Shown here: in pieces, positions 1 to 5,667 of the stretch | How positions within the stretch are numbered: the first letter of the stretch is position 1 | Layout of the letters: each line of letters begins with the position of its first letter | Source of the DNA: Candidatus Saccharibacteria bacterium UBA6664 | GTDB lineage: Bacteria > Patescibacteriota > Saccharimonadia > Saccharimonadales > Saccharimonadaceae | NCBI GenBank assembly: GCA_002455275.1 | Contig: DKKO01000006.1 | Span: 119,715-126,451 of the forward strand | Length of the DNA: 6,737 bases | Reading direction: 5' to 3' | Notes under the pieces: generated by a model | What the model saw: only the letters and a program-made list of their open reading frames with translations | Told to the model about the DNA's origin: nothing | Databases searched by the model: none | Made by a program: the position numbers and the translations under genes

Positions 1-318
1 ACGCCTTACCGGGCATTAGTTCGGTTTTTGTTCTATTTGTGAAAAATCAAAAAAACTATATTAAAATAGGGAATTAGCAAAAAAGCAAATAGGGTAAAAC
101 AACAGGGAAAAAGAGTAGGGGGAAATAAAATTTGAAAAAAGCAAATACGTGGCAAATATACGGGCTTGTGTGGAAAACTATGTAGATGGCCGTGAAAACG
201 TTGTATATTTCCACAACATGGCTCCGCCCAGAAGACTAGCCAGCAGCGCGAAGTAATAGTATGTGAACATGTGCGCAGAGTAGAACAAAATTGGCACCAA
301 ACGGACATATACACAGAT

Positions 319-365
319 AAAGTCCCCCGCTAGGAAGGTATAGTGAATCAACTTTGATTACTATT
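319..365 (-). repeat. Copy 2 of a two-part leader motif
   Basis: On the minus strand this reads AATAGTAAT (357-365), 24 other bases in the interval, then TAGCGGGGGACTTT (319-332). The same two words occur in the same order and at nearly the same spacing at 1142-1186, where they sit at the start of a promoter-driven leader. Measured to the GCGGGGG core, the gap is 26 nt here and 24 nt in the other copy. The sequence between the words is not conserved. The position matching the other copy's -10 box reads AACAAT, so the promoter is degenerate here. No gene follows it. Confidence 0.55.
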
Positions 366-464
366 GTTAATGTCGTAAAAGATATATTGTGCGACGTTAA
401 GTCTATATTCAAATCACGACACGTTATACATTCCCTACGCACATAGTTTCACCCGATTTTTGTG

Positions 465-496
465 TGCGCCCTGCTGTTTGATTTATGCGCCCTGCT
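465..496. repeat. Direct repeat of 11 bp, 21 bp apart
   Basis: TGCGCCCTGCT occurs at 465-475 and again at 486-496. The repeats are exactly 21 bp apart, about two turns of B-DNA, so both copies face the same side of the helix. That arrangement suits binding by a protein pair, but no neighbouring gene says which protein. The repeats are more GC-rich than their surroundings. Confidence 0.5.
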
Positions 497-643
497 TTTC
501 ATACCTACACAATGCTTTTTTGCCTTTGTCATACCCAAATCCCAATTTTGCGTATATGCATGATTTGCTAGATCGACTCGCTAGTCAATATTTTATTAAG
601 TTCTATTTTTGTTCTATACACTAATACACAGTGAAAGTACGTC

Positions 644-673
644 AAAATAAAATACCCCTTACGATAAGGGATA
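644..673 (-). terminator. Rho-independent terminator after the 82-aa gene
   Basis: On the minus strand a hairpin with stem CCCTTA/TAAGGG (665-670 with 656-661) and a 3-nt loop is followed directly by a T-rich tail reading TTTTATTTT (644-652). Two further pairs extend the stem beyond one mismatch. It starts about 28 bp past the stop codon of the upstream small gene, which supports that gene being a real transcription unit. Confidence 0.75.
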
Positions 674-700
674 TTCTACTGCAGTAGGGTACGAACGGGC

Positions 701-949
701 CTAGACGCTCATAGAGAGTAATGTCCAGGTTCCTCCCCGGTTATCACTACGAAGCTTGAACTGGCTAATACCGTCGGTCATGGTGAGAAGTTGAATTACT
801 TTCCCGCCTTTAGCGACAACACAGCTGAGCCCTGCATCGATGAAGTCGTAGCTTTTGCCACCGTACTCCATTCGCTTTGGGTAGGCCATAAGACCCTTTC
901 TGAACCCAAGCGCAGTGATGATAACTGGTGTGTTTATTGGTTGTGTCAT
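701..949 (-). CDS. Small orphan protein of 82 residues, function unknown
   Basis: I do not recognise the family. The frame is supported by a strong Shine-Dalgarno, AGGAGT, seven bases before the ATG at 949, by a consensus-like promoter upstream at 1184-1214, and by a terminator just after the TAG stop. The protein begins MTQPINTPVIITALGF, then has a basic, aromatic stretch (FRKGLMAYPKRMEYGGKSYDF, about residues 17-36), a hydrophobic central part (GLSCVVAKGGKVIQLLTMTDG) and a Gly/Arg-rich C-terminus with the word RSDNRGGTW. The pattern suggests a small beta-rich cytosolic fold. There is no signal peptide or membrane segment. The single Cys is not part of a metal motif. The long leader, about 228 nt, is unusual for so small a gene and suggests post-transcriptional control. 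The opposite-strand frame at 791-997 looks like a shadow. Confidence 0.75.
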   Translation of the reverse strand: MTQPINTPVIITALGFRKGLMAYPKRMEYGGKSYDFIDAGLSCVVAKGGKVIQLLTMTDGISQFKLRSDNRGGTWTLLSMSV

Positions 950-1177
950 TTTTTCACTCCTGACTCGTGGTGGATGCCTACGAGGCTAATACTTTAATAT
1001 GATTAGCGAACGGATTTTGGAGTGAACCATCGTCGGACAGGGCGCGGCGACCGCTCTAACTACGCCTTTTTACCGAGATGATTGGTGTAAATGTACATCC
1101 CTGATCAGGGGATATAGGTTGTAATTACGGTTTGTAGGTGGAAAGTCCCCCGCTAAGGAGCCAGTACTTACATAACC
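950..1177 (-). promoter_or_regulatory. Long 5' leader of the 82-aa gene, possible cis-acting RNA
   Basis: The distance from the inferred transcription start (about 1177) to the start codon is about 228 nt. Structures visible in it are a perfect 12-bp palindrome CCCTGATCAGGG (1099-1110), a short stem GCGG/CCGC (1044-1054), a 6-bp stem GCTAAT/ATTAGC (985-990 with 1002-1007), and a 5-bp stem CTCGT/ACGAG (964-968 with 980-984) just before the Shine-Dalgarno. The word TAGCGGGGGACTTT (1142-1155) lies near the 5' end and recurs at 319-332. I could not match it to a riboswitch class that I know (TPP, fluoride, guanidine, SAM and T-box were considered). Confidence 0.45.
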
Positions 1178-1186
1178 ATTACTATT
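1142..1186 (-). repeat. Copy 1 of a two-part leader motif
   Basis: On the minus strand AATAGTAAT (1178-1186) overlaps the downstream end of the -10 box and the presumed start point. It is followed by TAGCGGGGGACTTT (1142-1155). The partner copy is at 319-365. The first word belongs to promoter and start-site DNA, and the second would be transcribed as the beginning of the leader RNA. Confidence 0.55.
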
Positions 1187-1214
1187 ATAGCGCTGCGCTT
1201 GCTTGCAGTGTCAA
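1184..1214 (-). promoter_or_regulatory. Sigma-70-type promoter for the 82-aa gene
   Basis: On the minus strand TTGACA (1209-1214) and TATAAT (1184-1189) match both consensus boxes exactly, with a 19-bp spacer, slightly longer than the ideal 17. The start would fall near 1177. The promoter begins 18 bp past the stop codon of the coupling ATPase. I see no terminator for that gene in between, so some read-through into the small gene is possible. Confidence 0.7.
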
Positions 1215-1231
1215 CACGTTTATTCATGTAT

Positions 1232-3931
1232 TTAACGCAACGATATGCTAGTCGAGCCGGAATCAGGCAGTGTGCCCTCTTTTTTGACTGGAGCATTTGT
1301 AACAGGGGTGGTATCAGAGGTCGCACTCCCCTGCTCTGCCGGAGCAGATTCGCCCGTCGTTTTTTTCTTGCGTTTACGAGTGCGCTTCTTCTTTGGCGCG
1401 CCATCTTCACCTGTTTGTGGCTGGGTTGAAGCGGCTGGTTGTGCGCCAGCGTCGATAGGCCAATTTTGAGCCATAGCCTGTGATTGAGGCTGACTTTGGC
1501 CGCCGGCAGTGCCCATGATAAGCTGAGCTATCTCTGTTTCTACCTCTGTTCGATTACGGCTGTAATTCAAGCGAGTGTGCTCGATAATTCGGCCGGTATT
1601 GTCGTCTTGTGGTGATGGCAAGTTAAGGGTTTTGGCGCTGAAAGCCGGTGTTTTTTCGCCATTTATCACCATATTGATGATGAAGTTGCGATTGTGCATT
1701 TGCAAAAGGTCGAGGGCTTCAAAGTTTGGTTCGAACTGCTTCGACAGTATTGGGGCATCGTCGGCCGATACACGGAAGCAAATCATGGTACCGACGTTAC
1801 CAAACACCGCGTCGCGCACGGTCTCGCTCATTTGGCTAATGTACTGGTTGGCAACGGTAAGATTTAGGCCGTATTTACGAGCTTCAGAAAGAATGGTGGC
1901 GAAGCTATCTGTGGCAAAGTTTTGGAACTCGTCGACGTACAAATAAAATGGTCGTCGATCTTCAATATTTGGAATATCCTGCCTACTCATGGCGGCAAGC
2001 TGAATCTTCGTGACGATAAAGGAGCCTAAAATAGCTGCGTTGTCTTCACCAATTAAACCTTTTGAAAGGTTGACAATAAGAATCTTACCCTCGTCCATCA
2101 GCTGGCGAATATTAAACGTACTCTTTGGTTGGCCGATGATGTTTCGAATAATTGGGTTGGCCGTGAACGCACCTACCTTGTTGAGCACTGGCGCGATTGC
2201 TTCGGCCTGGAACTTGTCGTTCCAGCTGGCAAATTCGATGTTCCAGAATTGCAGCACCACCGTGTCTGTACAATAGCCGAGCGTTTCTTTACGGAACTTT
2301 TTATCGGTCAACATGCGGGTAATGTCGAGCATGGTCGTGTTTGGCCGATCGAGCAGCGCAAGGATGGTATAACGTAAAATATACTCGAGTCGTGGGCCCC
2401 AGCTTTCGCCAAACATACGCTTCAATACACCAATCACCTCTGAGCTAATATTTGTTTTCATATTTGGGTCGGTCACCTCAAGAGGGTTAAACCCTAGCGG
2501 AAAGGCGGTATCGGCTGGGTTGAAGTACACCACGTCTTTTAGTCTGCTCCCAGGGATGAAGCGCATGTTATTCACCGCGAAGTCGCCGTGAGGGTCGATT
2601 ATCGCGTAGCCTTGATCGTGGTAAATATCAGACAGAGCGAATAGCTCGAGCAAACCAGATTTACCAGCACCGGTTTGACCAATGATATACACGTGACGCG
2701 AACGGTCGTAGCGCAGCATACCGAATTGGTGATTGATACCACGGAAGTTGGTTACTCCAAAGGCAGAAATGTTTTCGTCAATCGCTGAATTGCCGGTGAT
2801 GACCGGTAGTTTTGACGGAGGTTCGGCGGTTTTGCTGCTCGCCCATACGATGCTCGGGGTTTCCACGTTGGTGTGCGGCAAGTGAAACACACTAGCGAGT
2901 TCTTCAATATTGAGGACAAAACCTCGGTTTTTAAATAGCCTTGCTTTATAAGAGCTCAGGTCTTCTTTCTGGAAGCTTGCGCCCACCATACGAAATCCAT
3001 TTAGGTTGGTGCTGTTGAATTGTTTAAACGTACCCACAATGGCCTGCATGCGCAGCTTGGCGGTTGCTTGGCTGTCGCCAAGATACGCTAAGCGAATTTG
3101 TACTTGGTAGCCGAGCTTTGTAGCCTTCTTCTCTACCTCGGCGATACGGGTTTTGTCACGGTCGGAAAGTTCTTTTGGTGCCGCTGTGCCTGTTCCCTGC
3201 TCTGGCGGTTTCCAAAGTGCTTCAAAAAAGCCGCTGAGCCATCGAAAATCGAACGCTCCTGCCCCTCCCTGGCTCAAAGCAGCAAATGGACTACCGCCGC
3301 GCAAGCCAGCCACCCAGCGCTCTGAAACGCGGTGCCAATCATCAGCGATTGGCCGCACCAGCACTTGTACCCATAATTCTTCATTAGCATTCTCGAGTTT
3401 GGCGAGAGTACCGGTAATACCCGCCAAGGGGTCGACCTCAAAGTTTTGGAAGGTCTTAATTGGCAACACTTCATTATCGGCAACAGTGATGCTAGAGGTA
3501 TACACTACCGGATGCTGACGGTCGTGCGTCACGTAATCTTCATCGGCGGTATGTATTTGCACTGTTGGGTATTGGGCGTAGATTTGACCCTCTACAAAGC
3601 TTTGCAAGCTACGAGGTACCCACACGTAGAAGCGAATCTGGCCACCAACCGAGGCGATTTCAAAGCTAAGGTGCTCTTGCACCCCGTTATTGAGCCGGAG
3701 TTCCGTTTTATCCCGTAAAATACCATGCAGGCTGGCGAAAAGCTGCTCTGCAGCAAGCTCTGATTTGTCGTTGGCTTTCGGAATTTCAAGAACTAACAGT
3801 ACGCTATCGATCGGGCGCGATGTATCAGCGGTCCGGTAATTTCGCCACGTAAGGTACAGGAGTATGCCTACTAGGGGTATCCAAACGTACCACTGTAGCA
3901 AAAATTCAATTAACCAAGAAAATACAGACAT
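1232..3931 (-). CDS. VirD4/TraD-like type IV coupling ATPase, 899 aa
   Basis: This is a membrane-anchored P-loop ATPase of the VirD4/TraD/TraG superfamily, related to the FtsK/HerA translocases. Such proteins pump DNA or deliver substrates to a secretion channel at the inner membrane. Residues 8-29 form one transmembrane helix. Residues 40-400 are a mixed domain that I cannot name, with a disordered insert near 240-262. Walker A is GQTGAGKS (418-425). IIDPHGD (444-450) is a strand seen in this family. Walker B is YLYVDEFQ (663-670, acidic pair D667-E668). ANQYISQM (694-701) fits the sensor motif. After about residue 805 comes a low-complexity tail of Gln, Ala and Pro with a basic cluster (KKKRTRKRKKK, 847-857). 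I chose the ATG at 3931 because AAAAGAAGAA precedes it and the membrane helix follows at once. An in-frame ATG at 4072 would translate the structured RNA. No secretion-channel genes are in view. The cargo is unknown; it may be DNA or protein. Confidence 0.92.
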   Translation of the reverse strand: MSVFSWLIEFLLQWYVWIPLVGILLYLTWRNYRTADTSRPIDSVLLVLEIPKANDKSELAAEQLFASLHGILRDKTELRLNNGVQEHLSFEIASVGGQIRFYVWVPRSLQSFVEGQIYAQYPTVQIHTADEDYVTHDRQHPVVYTSSITVADNEVLPIKTFQNFEVDPLAGITGTLAKLENANEELWVQVLVRPIADDWHRVSERWVAGLRGGSPFAALSQGGAGAFDFRWLSGFFEALWKPPEQGTGTAAPKELSDRDKTRIAEVEKKATKLGYQVQIRLAYLGDSQATAKLRMQAIVGTFKQFNSTNLNGFRMVGASFQKEDLSSYKARLFKNRGFVLNIEELASVFHLPHTNVETPSIVWASSKTAEPPSKLPVITGNSAIDENISAFGVTNFRGINHQFGMLRYDRSRHVYIIGQTGAGKSGLLELFALSDIYHDQGYAIIDPHGDFAVNNMRFIPGSRLKDVVYFNPADTAFPLGFNPLEVTDPNMKTNISSEVIGVLKRMFGESWGPRLEYILRYTILALLDRPNTTMLDITRMLTDKKFRKETLGYCTDTVVLQFWNIEFASWNDKFQAEAIAPVLNKVGAFTANPIIRNIIGQPKSTFNIRQLMDEGKILIVNLSKGLIGEDNAAILGSFIVTKIQLAAMSRQDIPNIEDRRPFYLYVDEFQNFATDSFATILSEARKYGLNLTVANQYISQMSETVRDAVFGNVGTMICFRVSADDAPILSKQFEPNFEALDLLQMHNRNFIINMVINGEKTPAFSAKTLNLPSPQDDNTGRIIEHTRLNYSRNRTEVETEIAQLIMGTAGGQSQPQSQAMAQNWPIDAGAQPAASTQPQTGEDGAPKKKRTRKRKKKTTGESAPAEQGSATSDTTPVTNAPVKKEGTLPDSGSTSISLR

Positions 3932-3939
3932 AAATTCTT

Positions 3940-4301
3940 CTTTTATTGTCCCACCTGTGGCCTCTGTTTGCAAGGCAGGGCCATGTGATTGCTGGGCTGA
4001 GGCGCAAACACTAGCATGCCACCTGTGCCTTGCGACCTTGTCGCAGTATTCACTGCACCCTGCGGAACTCACTTTGTTCAGACATCCTCGGGTGGGCAGG
4101 AAGACTACGACAATGTCGCAGGACAGCTAGCAAGGCTAGCTTATTGCGCCTCAGTCCCCCCTGGTAGCGCAAAGAAGATAGACGTTATTCGTTTTCGAAG
4201 CGTGTGACCCCTATTTGCTTAAGCAAGAGGGGTCAGCCCAACGCCATGGGCTGCCTGCACCCATAAAGAGTGCTGAGAAAATGAATAACGACTATCTTCT
4301 A
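3940..4301. ncRNA. Structured non-coding RNA region, strand unresolved
   Basis: This block fills most of the 387-bp gap between two minus-strand genes and is dense with complementary arms. A 24-nt pair (4173-4196 with 4277-4300, one mismatch plus one wobble or mismatch) closes a junction of three hairpins: GACCCC/GGGGTC (4206-4234), AGCCC/GGGCT (4235-4252) and GCAC/GTGC (4257-4273). Further hairpins are TTGCGC/GCGCAA (4144-4172), AGCTAGC/GCTAGCT (4125-4141), 4105-4121, TGCGAC/GTCGCA (4031-4045), GCAGT/ACTGC (4043-4056) and TGGCC/GGCCA (3958-3983). Long-range pairs are 3997-4007 with 4144-4154 (11 bp, perfect) and 3970-3977 with 4026-4033 (8 bp). CCACCTGTG occurs twice (3951, 4019). Wobbles in two stems favour the plus strand and one in the 4105 stem favours the minus. 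Gene context favours the minus strand, as a leader or a processed operon RNA. I tested RNase P RNA, tmRNA, SRP RNA, 6S RNA and group I introns by eye and could not place the key conserved words of any. Confidence 0.45.
4173..4300. repeat. 128-bp element with 24-nt inverted arms
   Basis: The arms 4173-4196 and 4277-4300 are complementary at 22 of 24 positions. Read as plus-strand RNA, one exception is an A/A mismatch and the other a G-U wobble. Read as minus-strand RNA, they are U/U and C/A mismatches. The 80-nt interior holds three separate small hairpins, so this is a junction-type fold rather than a simple palindrome. The flanks show no target-site duplication, so a miniature transposon is less likely than an RNA domain. 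Confidence 0.65.
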
Positions 4302-4318
4302 GGTAAGTTGTAAACAAG

Positions 4319-5374
4319 TTACTTGGTAGGCTCAGCGAGCTTGTAAGTGGCTTTAGAAACGCGTTTGAACTGAGGTTTACTCTGAAGGTTCAATAAAATG
4401 GTGGTTTCTTTCACTTGACGGCTTTTTAGTACACGTTTTACGATTTCGTCGCGATGTAGTGGCTCGCCGGCTTTCTTTAGTACATCGGTGATGATATCTG
4501 AAACTGTACCCTTGCTGTAGCCCCACTCGTCGAGTGCGTAAATACCACGGCCAATCAGCACGAAGCGCTTATCTTTGATGAGCTCGTTGTGAATAGCTTG
4601 AGTAGTAACGTCTTTTCGCTTGAAATCACTTACCTTGATAGACTTTGCAATCTCTGAAAAGTGCATTGGTTTACCATTGTCGGCTAAAATCACATAGATT
4701 TTGTCGCGAATGTTCTTTGGGTTAACGGTTGGCCATTTTACAAGACCCCAGTTGTCGCGTAGGCTAGCAAGCCTTTTAGAGGTGCTTGCAAGCGCGCTTA
4801 CGTGGCTTGGGTGTTCGTGGCTTAGCTTGGCGTGAAGATCTTCTGAACTAATTGGCTCGCCATGTGCTTTGATGGTTTTTACGATTTCATCAACGTGAGC
4901 TTTGATTTTCTTCTCGTCGGCGTGCTCTTTGATACCAATAGAGTGGTAAAAATCGTCGTTTTCGTTTACTACGGCGAGGTTTGGCGAAAGTTCAGCCAAA
5001 AATCCAATGTGAGAACGGTGTATGGGCGTAGCGTCTTTGCCTACCATATCTCGAGCAACATCTTGTACGCGAGCCACCCTGCCCTTTTCAGATAAGTGTC
5101 GGATAATTTGGCGCTCAACCTCGTGCATGCTTGGCACTTTATTGTCTTCAGACGCAAGTTTCAGGCGAATCAGAATGGCCTTTTCAAGCTGACGCACACG
5201 TTCACGGGTAATACCAAGTAACTCACCAATTTGCTCGAGTGTTTCTTTACGGTCATTTAGTCCAAAACGGCGCGAGATGATTTCACGTTCGCGATCTTGT
5301 TCAATAACACCTAATACATCGCTTACGGCTGTTTGTAAGCTGGTCGACATATCTGTTTGTGTGGTTTCTTCCAT
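4319..5374 (-). CDS. Sigma region 4-like HTH fused to winged helices, 351 aa
   Basis: This is probably a DNA-binding transcription regulator that acts with RNA polymerase. Residues about 22-72 resemble sigma-70 region 4. The word REIISRRFGL (30-39) is followed by the helix-turn-helix TLEQIGELLGITRERVRQLE (45-64), which in sigma factors contacts the -35 box. Regions 2 and 3 are absent, so it should not melt promoters like a full sigma factor. The remainder looks like tandem winged helices: about 85-147, 153-215, 220-286 and 288-348. The third fits the HARE-HTH family, known from the delta subunit of RNA polymerase and from ASXL proteins (NIRDKIYVILADNGKPMHFS, 221-240, and RFVLIGRGIYAL, 270-281). 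The start at 5374 is weakly supported: AGAGG lies 14 nt upstream and GAAAGAA lies 4 nt upstream. The promoter at 5436-5464 fits it. The next ATG, at residue 9, has no ribosome site. The gene may continue as an operon into the ATPase. Confidence 0.88.
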   Translation of the reverse strand: MEETTQTDMSTSLQTAVSDVLGVIEQDREREIISRRFGLNDRKETLEQIGELLGITRERVRQLEKAILIRLKLASEDNKVPSMHEVERQIIRHLSEKGRVARVQDVARDMVGKDATPIHRSHIGFLAELSPNLAVVNENDDFYHSIGIKEHADEKKIKAHVDEIVKTIKAHGEPISSEDLHAKLSHEHPSHVSALASTSKRLASLRDNWGLVKWPTVNPKNIRDKIYVILADNGKPMHFSEIAKSIKVSDFKRKDVTTQAIHNELIKDKRFVLIGRGIYALDEWGYSKGTVSDIITDVLKKAGEPLHRDEIVKRVLKSRQVKETTILLNLQSKPQFKRVSKATYKLAEPTK

Positions 5375-5435
5375 CGCGTTCTTTCGTTCCTCTCGGCCAC
5401 CGGTTATAGGGTTAATAATGGTATCGTTTATGTCG

Positions 5436-5464
5436 ATTATAAAACAAAGCGTTTATAATGTCAA
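5436..5464 (-). promoter_or_regulatory. Consensus sigma-70 promoter of the regulator gene
   Basis: On the minus strand TTGACA (5459-5464), a 17-bp spacer and TATAAT (5436-5441) give a perfect consensus in boxes and spacing. Transcription would start near 5429, leaving a leader of about 55 nt. This should be a very strong housekeeping promoter, which suggests that the regulator is abundant or that the promoter is held down by a repressor. Confidence 0.85.
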
Positions 5465-5494
5465 ATATATTTTTTCACCAACTTGGTTACTTAA

Positions 5495-5503
5495 ATTATA
5501 GCA
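5495..5503 (-). promoter_or_regulatory. Possible second, extended -10 promoter
   Basis: On the minus strand TGCTATAAT (5495-5503) is an extended -10 box, with TG one base before TATAAT. No good -35 lies at the right spacing; TTTACC is at 19 bp. It sits about 60 bp upstream of the stronger promoter and would give the regulator gene a second start near 5488. Confidence 0.4.
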
Positions 5504-5511
5504 CATACTAG

Positions 5512-5540
5512 ACGCTTATGGTAAAGCGTGTTTTTAGGCT
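5512..5540 (+). terminator. Weak plus-strand terminator-like hairpin
   Basis: ACGCTT (5512-5517) and AAGCGT (5524-5529) form a 6-bp stem with a 6-nt loop, followed by GTTTTT. No plus-strand gene precedes it, so it may instead be an operator dyad upstream of the regulator promoters, or it may stop antisense transcripts. Confidence 0.25.
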
Positions 5541-5543
5541 TTT

Positions 5544-5552
5544 TTATCCACA
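5544..5552 (+). promoter_or_regulatory. Perfect DnaA box
   Basis: TTATCCACA matches the consensus DnaA 9-mer exactly. It stands alone, about 80 bp upstream of the -35 box of the regulator gene. It may be a DnaA regulatory site or chance, since one 9-mer is weak evidence. No second box is nearby, so an origin is not indicated here. Confidence 0.4.
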
Positions 5553-5590
5553 GTTTTGTGATTAGCCTTATACTGCTTCTTTGAAATGTC

Positions 5591-5656
5591 AAAAATTAGC
5601 GAACCCGCCCCTGTAGCGTCGCCGCCACGAGGGCGGGAGCGCAGGATGGGCGGGTT
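5591..5656 (-). terminator. Strong GC-rich terminator after the 90-aa gene
   Basis: On the minus strand AACCCGCCC and GGGCGGGTT (5648-5656 with 5602-5610) form a perfect 9-bp outer stem. The 37-nt interior is GC-rich and can pair further (CCTG with CAGG). A run of five T's follows after a few bases (5591-5595). It starts 12 bp past the stop codon. The alternating CCCGCCC and GGGCGGG words allow alternative pairings. Confidence 0.7.
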
Positions 5657-5667
5657 GAGGCCTGTTG

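Larger units (their letters stand above)
1..643. other. AT-rich region without a credible gene
   Basis: I see no credible protein here. The two longest open frames, both minus strand (33-314 and 236-442), have unlikely compositions rich in Cys, Phe and Leu and no recognisable motif. The stretch at about 45-165 is strongly purine-biased on the plus strand, with runs of A broken by repeated TAGGG or CAGGG words near 66, 90, 103 and 115. Small repeats are present: TTTTTGTTCTAT near 26 and 605, AAAAAAGCAAATA at 79 and 135, and TGCGCCCTGCT at 465 and 486. One relaxed DnaA-box match (TTTTCCACA on the minus strand) lies at 169-177, and one-mismatch versions lie at 207, 307 and 622. A motif shared with the leader of the 82-residue gene lies at 319-365. 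A weak plus-strand hairpin followed by T's at about 8-29 could end a gene to the left of the window. The region could be regulatory, an origin-like region or decayed sequence. Confidence 0.5.

Noticed and set aside
243..270. dif/Xer recombination site
   Set aside because: The right arm resembles the consensus at about 9 of 13 positions, but the left arm and the central spacing do not fit.
33..442. Minus-strand ORFs of 93 and 68 residues
   Set aside because: Their compositions are rich in Cys, Phe and Leu with no motif, no ribosome site and no conserved pattern; they look like translation of AT-rich non-coding DNA.
1..640. Replication origin
   Set aside because: There is only one relaxed DnaA box plus one-mismatch versions, which AT-rich DNA yields by chance. 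No dnaA gene is seen, and gene orientation towards this end would be head-on to replication.
1013..1066. tRNA-like sequence on the minus strand (TTAGAGCGGTCGCC, GGTTCACTCC)
   Set aside because: No 7-bp acceptor stem or anticodon stem can be drawn, and the T-loop lacks GTTCRA.
1575..1946. Plus-strand ORFs inside the ATPase gene and other long genes
   Set aside because: They are antisense shadows of well-supported minus-strand coding sequence, without ribosome sites or recognisable motifs.
3932..4072. N-terminal extension of 47 residues for the coupling ATPase (start at 4072)
   Set aside because: The extension translates the hairpin-rich RNA region, lacks a ribosome site, and is followed by a better start at 3931 that has a purine-rich site and leads directly into the membrane helix.
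3940..4318. RNase P RNA
   Set aside because: The minus strand has GAGGATGTC and CAAATAGGGG, faintly like conserved RNase P words, but the P4 partner and the ACAGAA...GGCTTA block are missing and the order would have to be permuted.
3940..4318. tmRNA, SRP RNA, 6S RNA or group I intron
   Set aside because: There is no TTCGA T-loop in tRNA context, no GGAAGGAAGCAG-type SRP loop, no long rod with a central bubble, and no matching P/Q/R/S group I core.
5570..5596. Additional minus-strand promoter TTGACA...TATAAG
   Set aside because: The spacer is only 14 bp, and TTGACA overlaps the T-run of the terminator.
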